A stretch of DNA of 64,000 nt from an uncultured Aliiroseovarius sp. GTDB taxonomy: Bacteria > Pseudomonadota > Alphaproteobacteria > Rhodobacterales > Rhodobacteraceae. Positions 9,023-17,365 of this stretch are shown here, piece by piece; positions within the stretch are counted from its first letter, which is position 1; each line of letters begins with the position of its first letter. The DNA is taken from positions 124,001 to 188,000 of the forward strand of contig NZ_CANLNB010000001.1 in NCBI RefSeq assembly GCF_947492455.1, read 5' to 3'. The notes below the pieces were generated by a model. The model ran no database searches, was not told the DNA's origin, and saw only the letters and a list, made by a program, of their open reading frames with translations. The position numbers were made by a program, and so were the translations under genes.

Positions 9023-9039
9023 GTGGAAAAAGTTCCACA
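9022..9039. promoter_or_regulatory. Perfect palindrome, candidate RpiR operator
   Basis: TGTGGAA-AAAG-TTCCACA, with perfect 7-bp arms and a 4-nt spacer, lies at the start codon of the amidohydrolase gene inside the divergent region shared with the RpiR regulator gene. Its position suits an operator that blocks the 380-9022 operon. The DNA target of this regulator is not known; the assignment is by proximity. Confidence 0.4.
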
Positions 9040-9146
9040 GCTTAATTAACTGTGTCAATAATTTTCCGTAATGATTTTCCCGCCCTTGATTTTCCTGTCG
9101 ATTTTTTGACAGAATGACTAAATTCACAGCGAAAGGGTGTTGCCAC

Positions 9147-10019
9147 GTGCGCGTAACTGATCAGCTTTTACAACATCGCGAAGATATGACCCCGTCCGAG
9201 CGACAGCTTCTGAACGCAATTCTGGACGACTATCCGCTGTCTGGGCTTGGCAGCATCACTGAACTGGCCGCGAACGCGTCGGTGTCCACCACGACAGTTG
9301 CGCGGCTTTTGCAGAAAACCGGGTTCAGCGGTTACCCGCAGTTTCAGGCGGCCCTCCGACGCGAGTTGAAAGAGATGATCTCGGACCCCGTGGCCAAGCG
9401 GGACGTGTGGAAGACCGATCTGCCGGAAGAGCACATGCTGAACCGGTATTCGCGGCAGGCGCTTGAAAACCAGCGCCGCACGCTAGACGAGGTCGATCCC
9501 GAAGAATTCGACGGGCTGTGCAAACTGCTGTCTGATCCAAACCGCCGCATCTTCATCACGGGGGGGCGGATCACCGGAACGCTTGCGCAGTATTTCTATC
9601 TGCACCTTCAAATGATCCGCCCCGACGTGCGTATCCTGCCCTTCTCGGCCTCATGGACGCACGAGCTGTTGGACATTCGCAAAGGTGACGTGCTGATCGC
9701 ACTGGATGTGCGCCGCTATGAAAACACCACGCTGGTAATCGGGCAGCTCTGCCATGAACGCGAGGCCGAGATCGTGCTGTTCACCGACCAATGGCGCTCG
9801 CCCATCCACCGGCTGGCCCGCCACACCTTCAGCGCACGCATCGCGGTGCCGTCCGCATGGGATTCGATGGCCGCGATTCTTGTCTTGCTGGAATGCGCCG
9901 TGGCCGAGGTGCAAGAGCGCCTTTGGGACGATGTGAAGGCCCGGACGGATGCGTTGGAAGAAGCCTTTGACCGCACCAAACTGTTTCGAAAATTCGGACA
10001 AAGCAGCAGTCAAAATTAG
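9147..10019 (+). CDS. MurR/RpiR family transcriptional regulator
   Basis: 290 residues if started at the GTG at 9147, which has GAAAGGG 9 nt upstream; an ATG at 9114 has no visible ribosome binding site. The N-terminus is the RpiR helix-turn-helix (LTPSERQ-like start, then SITELAANASVSTTTVARLLQ). The C-terminus is a SIS-type sugar-phosphate-binding fold (RRIFITGGRITGT and a KGDVLIALD-like stretch). It is divergent from the TRAP/ligase operon and probably controls it. Family members sense phosphorylated sugars or other small anions. Confidence 0.87.
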   Translation: MRVTDQLLQHREDMTPSERQLLNAILDDYPLSGLGSITELAANASVSTTTVARLLQKTGFSGYPQFQAALRRELKEMISDPVAKRDVWKTDLPEEHMLNRYSRQALENQRRTLDEVDPEEFDGLCKLLSDPNRRIFITGGRITGTLAQYFYLHLQMIRPDVRILPFSASWTHELLDIRKGDVLIALDVRRYENTTLVIGQLCHEREAEIVLFTDQWRSPIHRLARHTFSARIAVPSAWDSMAAILVLLECAVAEVQERLWDDVKARTDALEEAFDRTKLFRKFGQSSSQN

Positions 10020-10117
10020 AACCTTACGCTTTGTAGAAACAGTATAATTTCCGTTTTCCCCTGTATTTGCTGGGCCAAACGCAACCCAGCGCCACCTGCC
10101 CCATTCCTGCCGCAATT

Positions 10118-10145
10118 TTGAGAAACCTCCACTTTGTGATAGAAT
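10118..10145 (+). promoter_or_regulatory. Candidate sigma70-type promoter for the hydrolase cluster
   Basis: TTGAGA at 10118-10123 and TAGAAT at 10140-10145 are separated by 16 nt, about 55 nt before the start of the papain-like gene, in a region more AT-rich than its surroundings. No operator symmetry is evident. This is pattern matching only. Confidence 0.3.
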
Positions 10146-10201
10146 AAGGGGGTAAGCCTTCTAAATTTAATTGCAAATTCCGATTTGGGCCGCGGGTGCG
10201 C

Positions 10202-12391
10202 ATGTCCGAAATTGATACCAAAATTGTGCAGAAAAACGGGGTCCGGGCAGATTGGGTTGATCTGAGGGATCAGACCTATGTGCCGAACCTGGCCATCCTG
10301 AAACACGCGCTGTCGATCAATCCTCAGCTACTGACCCAAGCGGATGAGGCGGGCTTGCGGCATCCGTTGTTCACGGTGCGCCATCAGGGAACATCCGGGC
10401 GCTGCGTGGGCTTTGCCCTTGCCAACCTGATCGACATCCAGCGCCACCTGCAACGGACCGAACGCGGTGACCCACAGGGCGGCGCGGATCACACAAAAGA
10501 CATCACCAGCGCAGACATGCTGTATCGCATGGCACATTTCCACGACCGCTATCCCGCGCTTGAGGCCGTGAAATCCGACGCGCATGAAGGCGTCCTGACC
10601 CTGCGCTCGGCCATCAAGGGGTTTTACCACCACGGGGCGTGCCTTGACTGGCCCTTCGACATGCCGCCGCCCGACGACACGCGGTGGCAGAGCGACTGCT
10701 ATCTGGCGGGCGGACCGGATGCAGGCCGACGGTTCACCAGCGTGGCGCAGGCGCGGCATGCGCGTGATATCGGGCTGGGGGCATATTTCCGTCTGGCCTC
10801 GGTCCTGAACCATTTTCATGCAGCGCTGAACGACGCGCAGGCCGTGCTGGTCAGCGCGAATATCCATGACGGCTGGCTACAGGCCACGCCGCAAAACAGC
10901 GGCGCCATTGGCTGGCCGCCTGCGCAGGGCAAGCTGGGCACCCATGCTTTTGTGCTTACGGGATATGACGAACACGGATTTCACGTTCTGAACTCGTGGG
11001 GGCCGGACTGGGGCGGATATCTGGGACAGGCCGGGATCGGGCTGTGGAGCTATGACGACTGGGCGCGCAATGTGATCGACGGCTGGGTGCTGCGGCTGGG
11101 CGTCCCCGCCCCTGCGGCGTTTGGTGCTTCGGTCGGCGAGAAGGGCACCAAGGGTGTGATTGGCAAGATCCGGTCTGGCTCAACCCCGTGTTTTGAACTG
11201 GTCGGGCACTACATGCATCTGGATGACGGCTATCACGTCTCGACCGGCTCCTACCCTTCGTTCAAAGACGGCTGGACCCGCACACAGGCGCATCTTGCAC
11301 CTAAGCTGGACCCCAAGGCCGCGCCGGATGACCCGCATAAATATCGCGGCGTGCTTCTGTGGATCCCCGGTAGTCTGGAGGGCATCAAGCCTGCCTTTTC
11401 CGCCGCCGTCGCCCGCAAAAATGCGATCAAGGCGATAGGGCTGTATCCGTACTCGATCTTCTGGTGCAACAGCTTCGTCGAGAAGTCGCTGGAGGTGCTG
11501 GCTAGTCTGTTTGACAGCTGCACCGAGCAAGCGGGCGACACTGCCGAGCATCTGGACGAGCTGATCGAAAACCGCGTGCGCGGCGTCGGGCGGGCCTTTT
11601 GGCGGGATATTGAAATGAGCGCCATGCGTGCGCTTAAAGGCACGGGCGAGCTGCCATTTGAGCAGCATCACGACCGCAGCTATTCAAAAACCGGGATCGT
11701 CGGGGATTTCCTGCACAGCCTTCTGGATCTGAAGGACCAGACTGGCTGCGAGCTGCACATCGTGGCCGAGGGCGCGGGCGTGTTGATGGTGCACGAGATG
11801 CTGTCCCTGCTGCAGCCCGACATGCCGCCGCCTTTCACGCGCCCCGGCGTGGATTTCCGCGAGACATGGTTCGACACGATGCATCTGGCGCATCCGGCCA
11901 TTGGATTGCCGCGCGCGCAGAACGTCCTTCTGCCCCGGATTGCACAGATGAACGGCGTGTTGGACCCCGCGCGTCACAGCAAAAGCCGCGCCCGCGGCCC
12001 CGTGGTGCAACCGCTACTCCGCGCCGCCGACAACGTGCCCGCCCGGATCTATGTCCCGACAGAAGAGTTAGAGGATCGTGTCTGCTTTGGCGCTTACGGC
12101 AAATCGGTTTTGCATCTGGTCTCGAACGCGTTCGAAGACCGCTATCCCCTGCCGCGCGGCACCGACACGCCGGACGCCGGCGCCTATCTGAAAGCGCGCC
12201 CCTTTCTGGGCATGGCTAGCCTTGTCGACAACGACGCGGCGGTCGCCAGCGGCGCGATCTTTCGCCTGAACCGCATCCACGACCAGAAACACGATCTTGA
12301 GCGCATTCAACAGACCGACCTGAATACCGACCCGACCATCACCACCAGTATTTTCGAGTGCATCAGAGGATTTCAGAAACACGTGACCTGA
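10202..12391 (+). CDS. Papain-like (C1) protein fused to a hydrolase-like half
   Basis: 729 residues from MSEIDTKIVQKNG (a GTG two codons earlier is possible); no signal peptide or membrane helix is seen. Residues 50-300 carry the papain catalytic pattern: Gln62 and Cys68 in HQGTSGRCVGFA, His248 in GTHAFVLTG and Asn264 in NSWGPDWGG. Residues 380-560 resemble an alpha/beta-hydrolase core (RGVLLWIPGS strand and a nucleophile-elbow-like HIVAEGAG at 519-526). The serine position there is glycine, so that half is probably non-catalytic. It is the first gene of a three-gene plus-strand cluster, 15 nt before the next gene. The target is unknown. The papain fold is well supported; the second domain is tentative. 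Confidence 0.8.
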   Translation: MSEIDTKIVQKNGVRADWVDLRDQTYVPNLAILKHALSINPQLLTQADEAGLRHPLFTVRHQGTSGRCVGFALANLIDIQRHLQRTERGDPQGGADHTKDITSADMLYRMAHFHDRYPALEAVKSDAHEGVLTLRSAIKGFYHHGACLDWPFDMPPPDDTRWQSDCYLAGGPDAGRRFTSVAQARHARDIGLGAYFRLASVLNHFHAALNDAQAVLVSANIHDGWLQATPQNSGAIGWPPAQGKLGTHAFVLTGYDEHGFHVLNSWGPDWGGYLGQAGIGLWSYDDWARNVIDGWVLRLGVPAPAAFGASVGEKGTKGVIGKIRSGSTPCFELVGHYMHLDDGYHVSTGSYPSFKDGWTRTQAHLAPKLDPKAAPDDPHKYRGVLLWIPGSLEGIKPAFSAAVARKNAIKAIGLYPYSIFWCNSFVEKSLEVLASLFDSCTEQAGDTAEHLDELIENRVRGVGRAFWRDIEMSAMRALKGTGELPFEQHHDRSYSKTGIVGDFLHSLLDLKDQTGCELHIVAEGAGVLMVHEMLSLLQPDMPPPFTRPGVDFRETWFDTMHLAHPAIGLPRAQNVLLPRIAQMNGVLDPARHSKSRARGPVVQPLLRAADNVPARIYVPTEELEDRVCFGAYGKSVLHLVSNAFEDRYPLPRGTDTPDAGAYLKARPFLGMASLVDNDAAVASGAIFRLNRIHDQKHDLERIQQTDLNTDPTITTSIFECIRGFQKHVT

Positions 12392-12406
12392 CAAAGGAGA
12401 AGACCG

Positions 12407-15400
12407 ATGGCCAAAATCTCAGTCGAACAGCTTATGTCCCAAATGGCGGATCCCAACGTCGCGGAAGAGGACCTGGCCAAGTATTTCATTCTGGACGAGG
12501 CGACCTCGGGCGCGTTCAACCCGATGTTCAAGCTGAACCCAGAGACGGTCGAGTTGCCGGAAGGGCCAGATGCGCGGGCGCGCACGGCAGCGGCAATGAA
12601 CTTTTTCAACTGGATTTCACGTGCGCGGCGGCAGGGCATGTTCCGTGACAAGCTGAAGGAAGGGTATACCGGCCCGATCATCGTGTCCGAGGGCGACAGC
12701 TGGTTCCAATATCCGGTGCGCCTGCGCGATACGATTGATTGCCTGATGAAGCCCTACGCGGTGTTTTCGCTGGGGGCGGCCGGTGATCTTCTGAAGAAGA
12801 TGGCGGACAAGCAGGAATATCTGAACGCGCTTGATGACGAGAAGGGCGAGATCCTGCTGCTGTCCGGCGGCGGCAATGATCTGGTCGCGGGCGGGGCGCT
12901 TGCCTCGCATCTGGAAAAATACGACCCGGCGCTGAAACCTGCGGATTATCTGCTGCCCTCGTTCCACGCGCTTCTGGACGATGCGATCCATAATTACGGG
13001 CGCATGTTCCGGGACGTCCAACAGCACTTCCCGCATGTCAGTGTGCTGTGCCACGGCTATGACTATCCGATCCCGGATGGGGGCCGATGGCTGGGTGCTC
13101 CGATGGAAGAGCAAGAGATCCTCGACAAGAAGCTGCAGCGCGATATCGCGGTCGAGATGATGGACGCCTTTAACCGCCGTCTGCGGCGGCTGTCGCAATC
13201 CGTGCCGAACGCCACCTATATCGACTGCCGCAACACGGTCGCGGACGAGAACTGGTTTGACGAACTGCATCCAGACGACACCGGCTATGGCAAGGTCGCA
13301 CAGAAGTTCGAGGCCGAGATCAAGAAGATCGAGGCCGAGCGTGTCGAAACGCCCCCGGTCATCAGCGGGCCGTTTGGCCTCGCCAGCGATCTTCAGGCCG
13401 ACATCCACCCCAGCCCCGTTATTGCGGGGGGCACGCCCAAGGGAATGTCTCTGCATGTGGGTCTAAACTTGGTGGACCCCGCCCATTACGACGGCTGGGA
13501 CGGCAAGTTGAACGCCTGCGAGGCCGACGCGCTGGACATGGAAGCCTTGGCCGAGGCTGAAGGCTTCACCCCCACCCGTCTTCTGACCACCGATGCCACA
13601 CGACAAAACGTGGTGGCTGAAATCGAACGCGCGGCAGAGGAACTGCACGCGGGCGATATGTTCCTGTTCACCGTCTCGGGTCACGGCGGGCGGGTGCCGG
13701 ACTTCAATCAGGACGAAGACCACGACGGCGACGAAAAGATGGACGAGACGCTGTGTCTTTACGATTTCCAGATCGCCGATGACGAGCTTTACATGCTTTG
13801 GACCAAGTTCCGCGCGGGCGTGCGGGTGCTGATGGTGCCGGACACGTGCCATTCGGGCTCGATGATCCGGTTTGGGCCCGGCGCGCCGACGACCCTGTTT
13901 GGCCGCCCGATGACCCCGAACCCCAACGTGCGGGCGATGCCCTTGCACATCGAAGACCGCGTCTGGCGTGCCAATGAAGCGGCCTATCGTGAGGCGTCAA
14001 AGTCATATAGCGCGCTAAAGGAAAGCGTGATTACCTCGCCGCTGTCCAGCCCGATCCAGGCCTCGGTCCTGAACCTTGGCGCGTGCAAGGACGAACAGTT
14101 CGCTATGGATGGCCCGCAGAACGGCGCCTTCACCGGCGCACTTCTGAAGGTCTGGTCCGATGGTGCATTCAAAGGCGATTATCGGTCCTTCCGCATCGCC
14201 ATCGACGCCGAGATCAACAGCGACAGCCAGACCCCGCAACTGTTCGAGGCGCTTCTGAAAGAGCCGAACTTCATCACGGACCGCCCCTTCACTTTGCTGC
14301 CCGCTAAGGGGCAACACGTCGCGGTCGCAAGCCCACCCCGCACCAACCCCGAGGATGAAGAGGGCGACGAGCGTGACCAGATCCCCGACAGCCAAGTTCG
14401 CGCGATCCTTGATGCCAAGGCGCGTGGCGCAGGGTTCCGAGACTCGACTGCCGCGTTGAACTGGCCAGACTATGCCGCGTTCGACGCCTTCATCCGGTCG
14501 CTGGGACTGCGGAATTTCTCGACCGACGAATTTCTGGTTCTGGGCGGCGGACACAACACCCCCGGCGGGGCGTGTCAGGGGAAAAACTTGTTTCCGTCGC
14601 GCAACCTGTGGGGGAACATCGCCAAGACCGCGCAGGTGCTGGATCATCTGCGGGATCGTCTGGGCAAGCCAATTGCCATCACCAACGCCTATCGCGGCCC
14701 GGCCTATAACCAGTGCATCGGCGGGGCGAAATCCAGCCAGCACATGGCGTTCCGGGCGCTGGATTTCCAAGTCGCGGGGATGGAGGCCCCGCAGGTCGCT
14801 ATGGCCCTGCGCTGGCTACGCGACAAGGAAGGGTTCTTTGCCGGCGGGATCGGGCGCTACAACAGCTTCACCCATATCGACACGCGGGGCGTAAACGCCA
14901 CGTGGCCACCCGCCTTCCGGGAAGCGGCCCTGCCCGCAGACTCTCCGCTTCTGCCAGTCGACCCGGGCGCGGCCCCTGTGGTGCACAGCCCAAGCGGCAA
15001 GCTGGATCTGGCGGACCGCATCGCGACGCTGTTCGCGACCGTTCTGGCCAAGCCCCGGTCTGCACCAAGCGACATCCGTTCGGCCTTTGCCGAATCCATG
15101 CCACGCTCGGCAGACGCGTTCGATCCAAGCACCACCAACGCCACCGCGCAGCAGGCGCTGCAATCGGCGGTGAATGCATCCAGCGTGATCTCGTTCGTCG
15201 ACAACCTGACCCCGCTTCAAAAAGAGGACGTGCTTCTGTCGACCCTCTTCGCCCAGCGCGCTGCGGATGCCGTCTTTGACCCGGTGAAAGACCGCGCCGC
15301 GTGGTTCGTGAAATACATGGACCTGATGAGCCTCATGGGCTGGAGCCGCGAAGCCGCGCCCTTTGAGGCCAGCCAGCGGATGAAAGGCAATGGCAGCTTC

Positions 15401-15802
15401 GATCAGGTCATTCTGGCCACGCTGGCGCAGGTGGCAACGGGCAACCAGTTCCGCATCGTCGAAAGCGCGATAGAAGCCTTGCGCGGGCTGACGCAAGACG
15501 ATGGCAAGATCAAACTGTTTGACTTCGAGACCTCGTCGTCCACTGGCGGCAACTTCCAGATCGGCAGCGCCGAGGCTTCAGGCGATGTAATCAGCATGGC
15601 CTTGGGCGCGTTCAACTTCACCTACAAGGATCGCAAGCAGAACCTGCTGTTCGTCACGTGGGGCAAAAACGAGCTGCAATATTGGCTGTCCGCCCAGAAG
15701 CTTGCGCTTAGCCCGGTAATCTATGCCGATGTCCGCGAAATCATTCGCGACAAGCTGTCGGACACGCGTAAGACACTGATTGCAGACATTGATCTGGGCT
15801 GA
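12407..15802 (+). CDS. SGNH hydrolase-caspase-M15 peptidase multidomain protein
   Basis: 1131 residues with a strong AAAGGAG site before the ATG. Residues 85-305 are an SGNH/GDSL hydrolase: Ser98 in EGDSW, Asn157 in GGGND, Asp285 and His288 in FDELHPDD. Residues 345-560 are a caspase/metacaspase (C14) domain: His426 in SGHGG and Cys481 in DTCHSGS, with an acid-rich insert. Residues 655-835 match the M15 peptidase type that cuts peptidoglycan peptides: AYRGPAYN, zinc ligands His779 and Asp786 in SQHMAFRALD, and His823 in THIDTRG. Residues 860-1131 are unassigned. No signal peptide is seen, so the protein appears cytoplasmic unless exported otherwise. The combination is new to me; the product's role is unknown. 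Confidence 0.87.
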   Translation: MAKISVEQLMSQMADPNVAEEDLAKYFILDEATSGAFNPMFKLNPETVELPEGPDARARTAAAMNFFNWISRARRQGMFRDKLKEGYTGPIIVSEGDSWFQYPVRLRDTIDCLMKPYAVFSLGAAGDLLKKMADKQEYLNALDDEKGEILLLSGGGNDLVAGGALASHLEKYDPALKPADYLLPSFHALLDDAIHNYGRMFRDVQQHFPHVSVLCHGYDYPIPDGGRWLGAPMEEQEILDKKLQRDIAVEMMDAFNRRLRRLSQSVPNATYIDCRNTVADENWFDELHPDDTGYGKVAQKFEAEIKKIEAERVETPPVISGPFGLASDLQADIHPSPVIAGGTPKGMSLHVGLNLVDPAHYDGWDGKLNACEADALDMEALAEAEGFTPTRLLTTDATRQNVVAEIERAAEELHAGDMFLFTVSGHGGRVPDFNQDEDHDGDEKMDETLCLYDFQIADDELYMLWTKFRAGVRVLMVPDTCHSGSMIRFGPGAPTTLFGRPMTPNPNVRAMPLHIEDRVWRANEAAYREASKSYSALKESVITSPLSSPIQASVLNLGACKDEQFAMDGPQNGAFTGALLKVWSDGAFKGDYRSFRIAIDAEINSDSQTPQLFEALLKEPNFITDRPFTLLPAKGQHVAVASPPRTNPEDEEGDERDQIPDSQVRAILDAKARGAGFRDSTAALNWPDYAAFDAFIRSLGLRNFSTDEFLVLGGGHNTPGGACQGKNLFPSRNLWGNIAKTAQVLDHLRDRLGKPIAITNAYRGPAYNQCIGGAKSSQHMAFRALDFQVAGMEAPQVAMALRWLRDKEGFFAGGIGRYNSFTHIDTRGVNATWPPAFREAALPADSPLLPVDPGAAPVVHSPSGKLDLADRIATLFATVLAKPRSAPSDIRSAFAESMPRSADAFDPSTTNATAQQALQSAVNASSVISFVDNLTPLQKEDVLLSTLFAQRAADAVFDPVKDRAAWFVKYMDLMSLMGWSREAAPFEASQRMKGNGSFDQVILATLAQVATGNQFRIVESAIEALRGLTQDDGKIKLFDFETSSSTGGNFQIGSAEASGDVISMALGAFNFTYKDRKQNLLFVTWGKNELQYWLSAQKLALSPVIYADVREIIRDKLSDTRKTLIADIDLG

Positions 15803-15814
15803 GCGGAGGCTGTG

Positions 15815-16870
15815 ATGGTGCGCGCAAAGGACATGACCAAACTGCAAATCGATCCGCGATACCTGCTGATCATGCTGCTACCCGTCGTTGTTCTGATCGT
15901 GTCCGAATATCTGTTGGGCACCTTCGGGGACACCTCGGTTCATCTTGAGGGGCTAGAGCTGAAAGACCAGTCCCGCCTGATCGAACTGAGCGCGCGCTAT
16001 CGCTTTCTGGCTGCCCTGTTCTTCTTCGGCGGGGCGACGGTTTCAGTCACCGCGATCTTCGTGTTTGAGCTTTATTCTCGCCATACGCGGCGCTCGATCC
16101 TGACCACGATTGTGGGGATCGTGGGGATCATCGTGGTGTCGCTCAGCTTTTCCACCTTCGAACCCGACTGGATGCCCGCGGGCTTTGAAAGCGAATCCCT
16201 TTTGGGGCTGAACCTGTTTCACGCCCTGCTGATCCCGGCCAGTCTGGCGGGCTGCGAGGCCGGGGGGAGCCTGCCGGATGGCTGTGACCAACAGGGGGCG
16301 TATTTCGCGATGGACTATTTGCTGGACCGCGCGAACATGCTGACCTCGCTCTCCGCAGGTGCGGTGATTGCGGGAATGGTGCTGGCCCTGTCCCGCCCCG
16401 CACATATCGGCCGGTCGACCCACCCCAACCTTGAAACCGAGGCCCAAATTCTGAAAACCGCGCAAGAGGCCACGCAGCGCTATCTCTACAGCTCGGGCAT
16501 TTTGCTGACGACCGGGATGGTCTTGATGCTATCGTGGATGTCGTGGCCCGGTGACGCGATCCTGAATGACGACATGCGCAAAGCCCATGCCGAGCTGGTA
16601 AGTTCGCTGTCGATCTATCGGGGCGTCACCTACTCGATCCTGATCCTGTCCTATTACTTGCCCGTCAGCCTGATCCTGAAGGTTCGTATCGACGCCTTCC
16701 ACGACGCGGTTGCCACTGCCGGAAAACCCGAACTGGCCGAAGACGTCGCGGGCTTTGACATTCAGCGCATCGCAACACTGGACGCGCTGAAGGCGATCAT
16801 CGCCATCGTCTCGCCCATCCTGACCGGGGCGATTGGGTCGTTCGGAGGCTTGGCAGGGTTCGGAGGCTAA
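15815..16870 (+). CDS. Multi-pass membrane protein of the hydrolase cluster
   Basis: 351 residues; the ATG at 15815 has GGAGG 5 nt upstream and lies 12 nt after the SGNH-caspase-M15 gene, so the two are probably co-transcribed. About seven hydrophobic helices are visible, near residues 15-35, 63-85, 95-115, 127-147, 170-192, 224-244 and 266-288, with a final hydrophobic, glycine-rich end. A soluble loop near residues 150-165 contains two cysteines (GCEAGG, DGCDQ). I recognise no family. It may anchor the two hydrolytic proteins to the membrane or act as a sensor or effector, which is inference from position only. Confidence 0.75.
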   Translation: MVRAKDMTKLQIDPRYLLIMLLPVVVLIVSEYLLGTFGDTSVHLEGLELKDQSRLIELSARYRFLAALFFFGGATVSVTAIFVFELYSRHTRRSILTTIVGIVGIIVVSLSFSTFEPDWMPAGFESESLLGLNLFHALLIPASLAGCEAGGSLPDGCDQQGAYFAMDYLLDRANMLTSLSAGAVIAGMVLALSRPAHIGRSTHPNLETEAQILKTAQEATQRYLYSSGILLTTGMVLMLSWMSWPGDAILNDDMRKAHAELVSSLSIYRGVTYSILILSYYLPVSLILKVRIDAFHDAVATAGKPELAEDVAGFDIQRIATLDALKAIIAIVSPILTGAIGSFGGLAGFGG

Positions 16871-17053
16871 CTGCCATGCCCGCGTGCCGCACAACCACGA
16901 CGTGCAATTGCAGGGCGCCGCCACAATTTCGCTAGATTTTTGGATCCAAGATACATTAGGGTGAAATCACCACTCGCGGGCAGCCTGCCTTCTATCGAAT
17001 AGCCGTCAATGAATCAGGATATCTCAAACAATGGAGGGCTCTCCCCTTTGACT

Positions 17054-17071
17054 GGATACCATCTGGTATCC
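17054..17071. promoter_or_regulatory. Palindrome GGATACCA-TC-TGGTATCC, candidate operator
   Basis: Perfect 8-bp arms with a 2-nt centre lie upstream of the hydroxyproline epimerase gene. The ATACCA/TGGTAT core resembles operators of GntR-family (FCD) regulators, which commonly control hydroxyproline catabolism. No GntR gene is in the window, so the binding protein would be encoded elsewhere. Confidence 0.4.
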
Positions 17072-17249
17072 CAAGGGGGCGCCCATGCAGGCGTTACACC
17101 CTGCGCGGCAGCGCTCCATCAAGAAGAATGCGCCGTGCCATCCACCCCACGGACACGGCAAAACGGTTTCAATGACGACCTACAGATGGAAGGTGCCAAG
17201 CGCAAATTGACTGCGCGTCTGCACATCGAAGGAAACTTTGATGCTTTTG

Positions 17250-17310
17250 GCCCAGCCCCGGCCGTCGCCCATACGTTTCTCGCACAAAGTATGGGCGCGG
17301 CCGGGCTGGC
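17250..17310 (+). repeat. Long imperfect GC-rich inverted repeat
   Basis: About 22-25 nt arms (GCCCAGCCCCGGCCG... and ...CGGCCGGGCTGGC), each including CGCCCATAC or its complement next to the loop, enclose a 14-nt loop. The stem is interrupted by only a few bulges. It lies 55 nt before the epimerase start and could be a leader structure or a remnant of a mobile or terminator element. No T tract follows. Confidence 0.45.
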
Positions 17311-17365
17311 GGGTTTCACACCCATTCGCCCGCGTATGTCCCCTGACATTTCGGTTTAAGATCTC

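Larger units (their letters stand above)
16871..17365. other. Intergenic region with regulatory symmetry, no firm gene
   Basis: This 495-nt stretch lies between the hydrolase cluster and the hydroxyproline epimerase gene. It contains a perfect 8-bp-arm palindrome (17054-17071) and a long imperfect hairpin (17250-17310). A 116-codon open frame from 17009 crosses both, lacks a ribosome binding site and has a composition unlike the neighbours, so I do not call it. The region probably holds the promoter and operator of the downstream pair. Confidence 0.5.

Noticed and set aside
17009-17359. 116-codon frame on the plus strand before the hydroxyproline epimerase
   Set aside because: No ribosome binding site, no recognisable motif, and it covers a palindrome and a hairpin that look regulatory.
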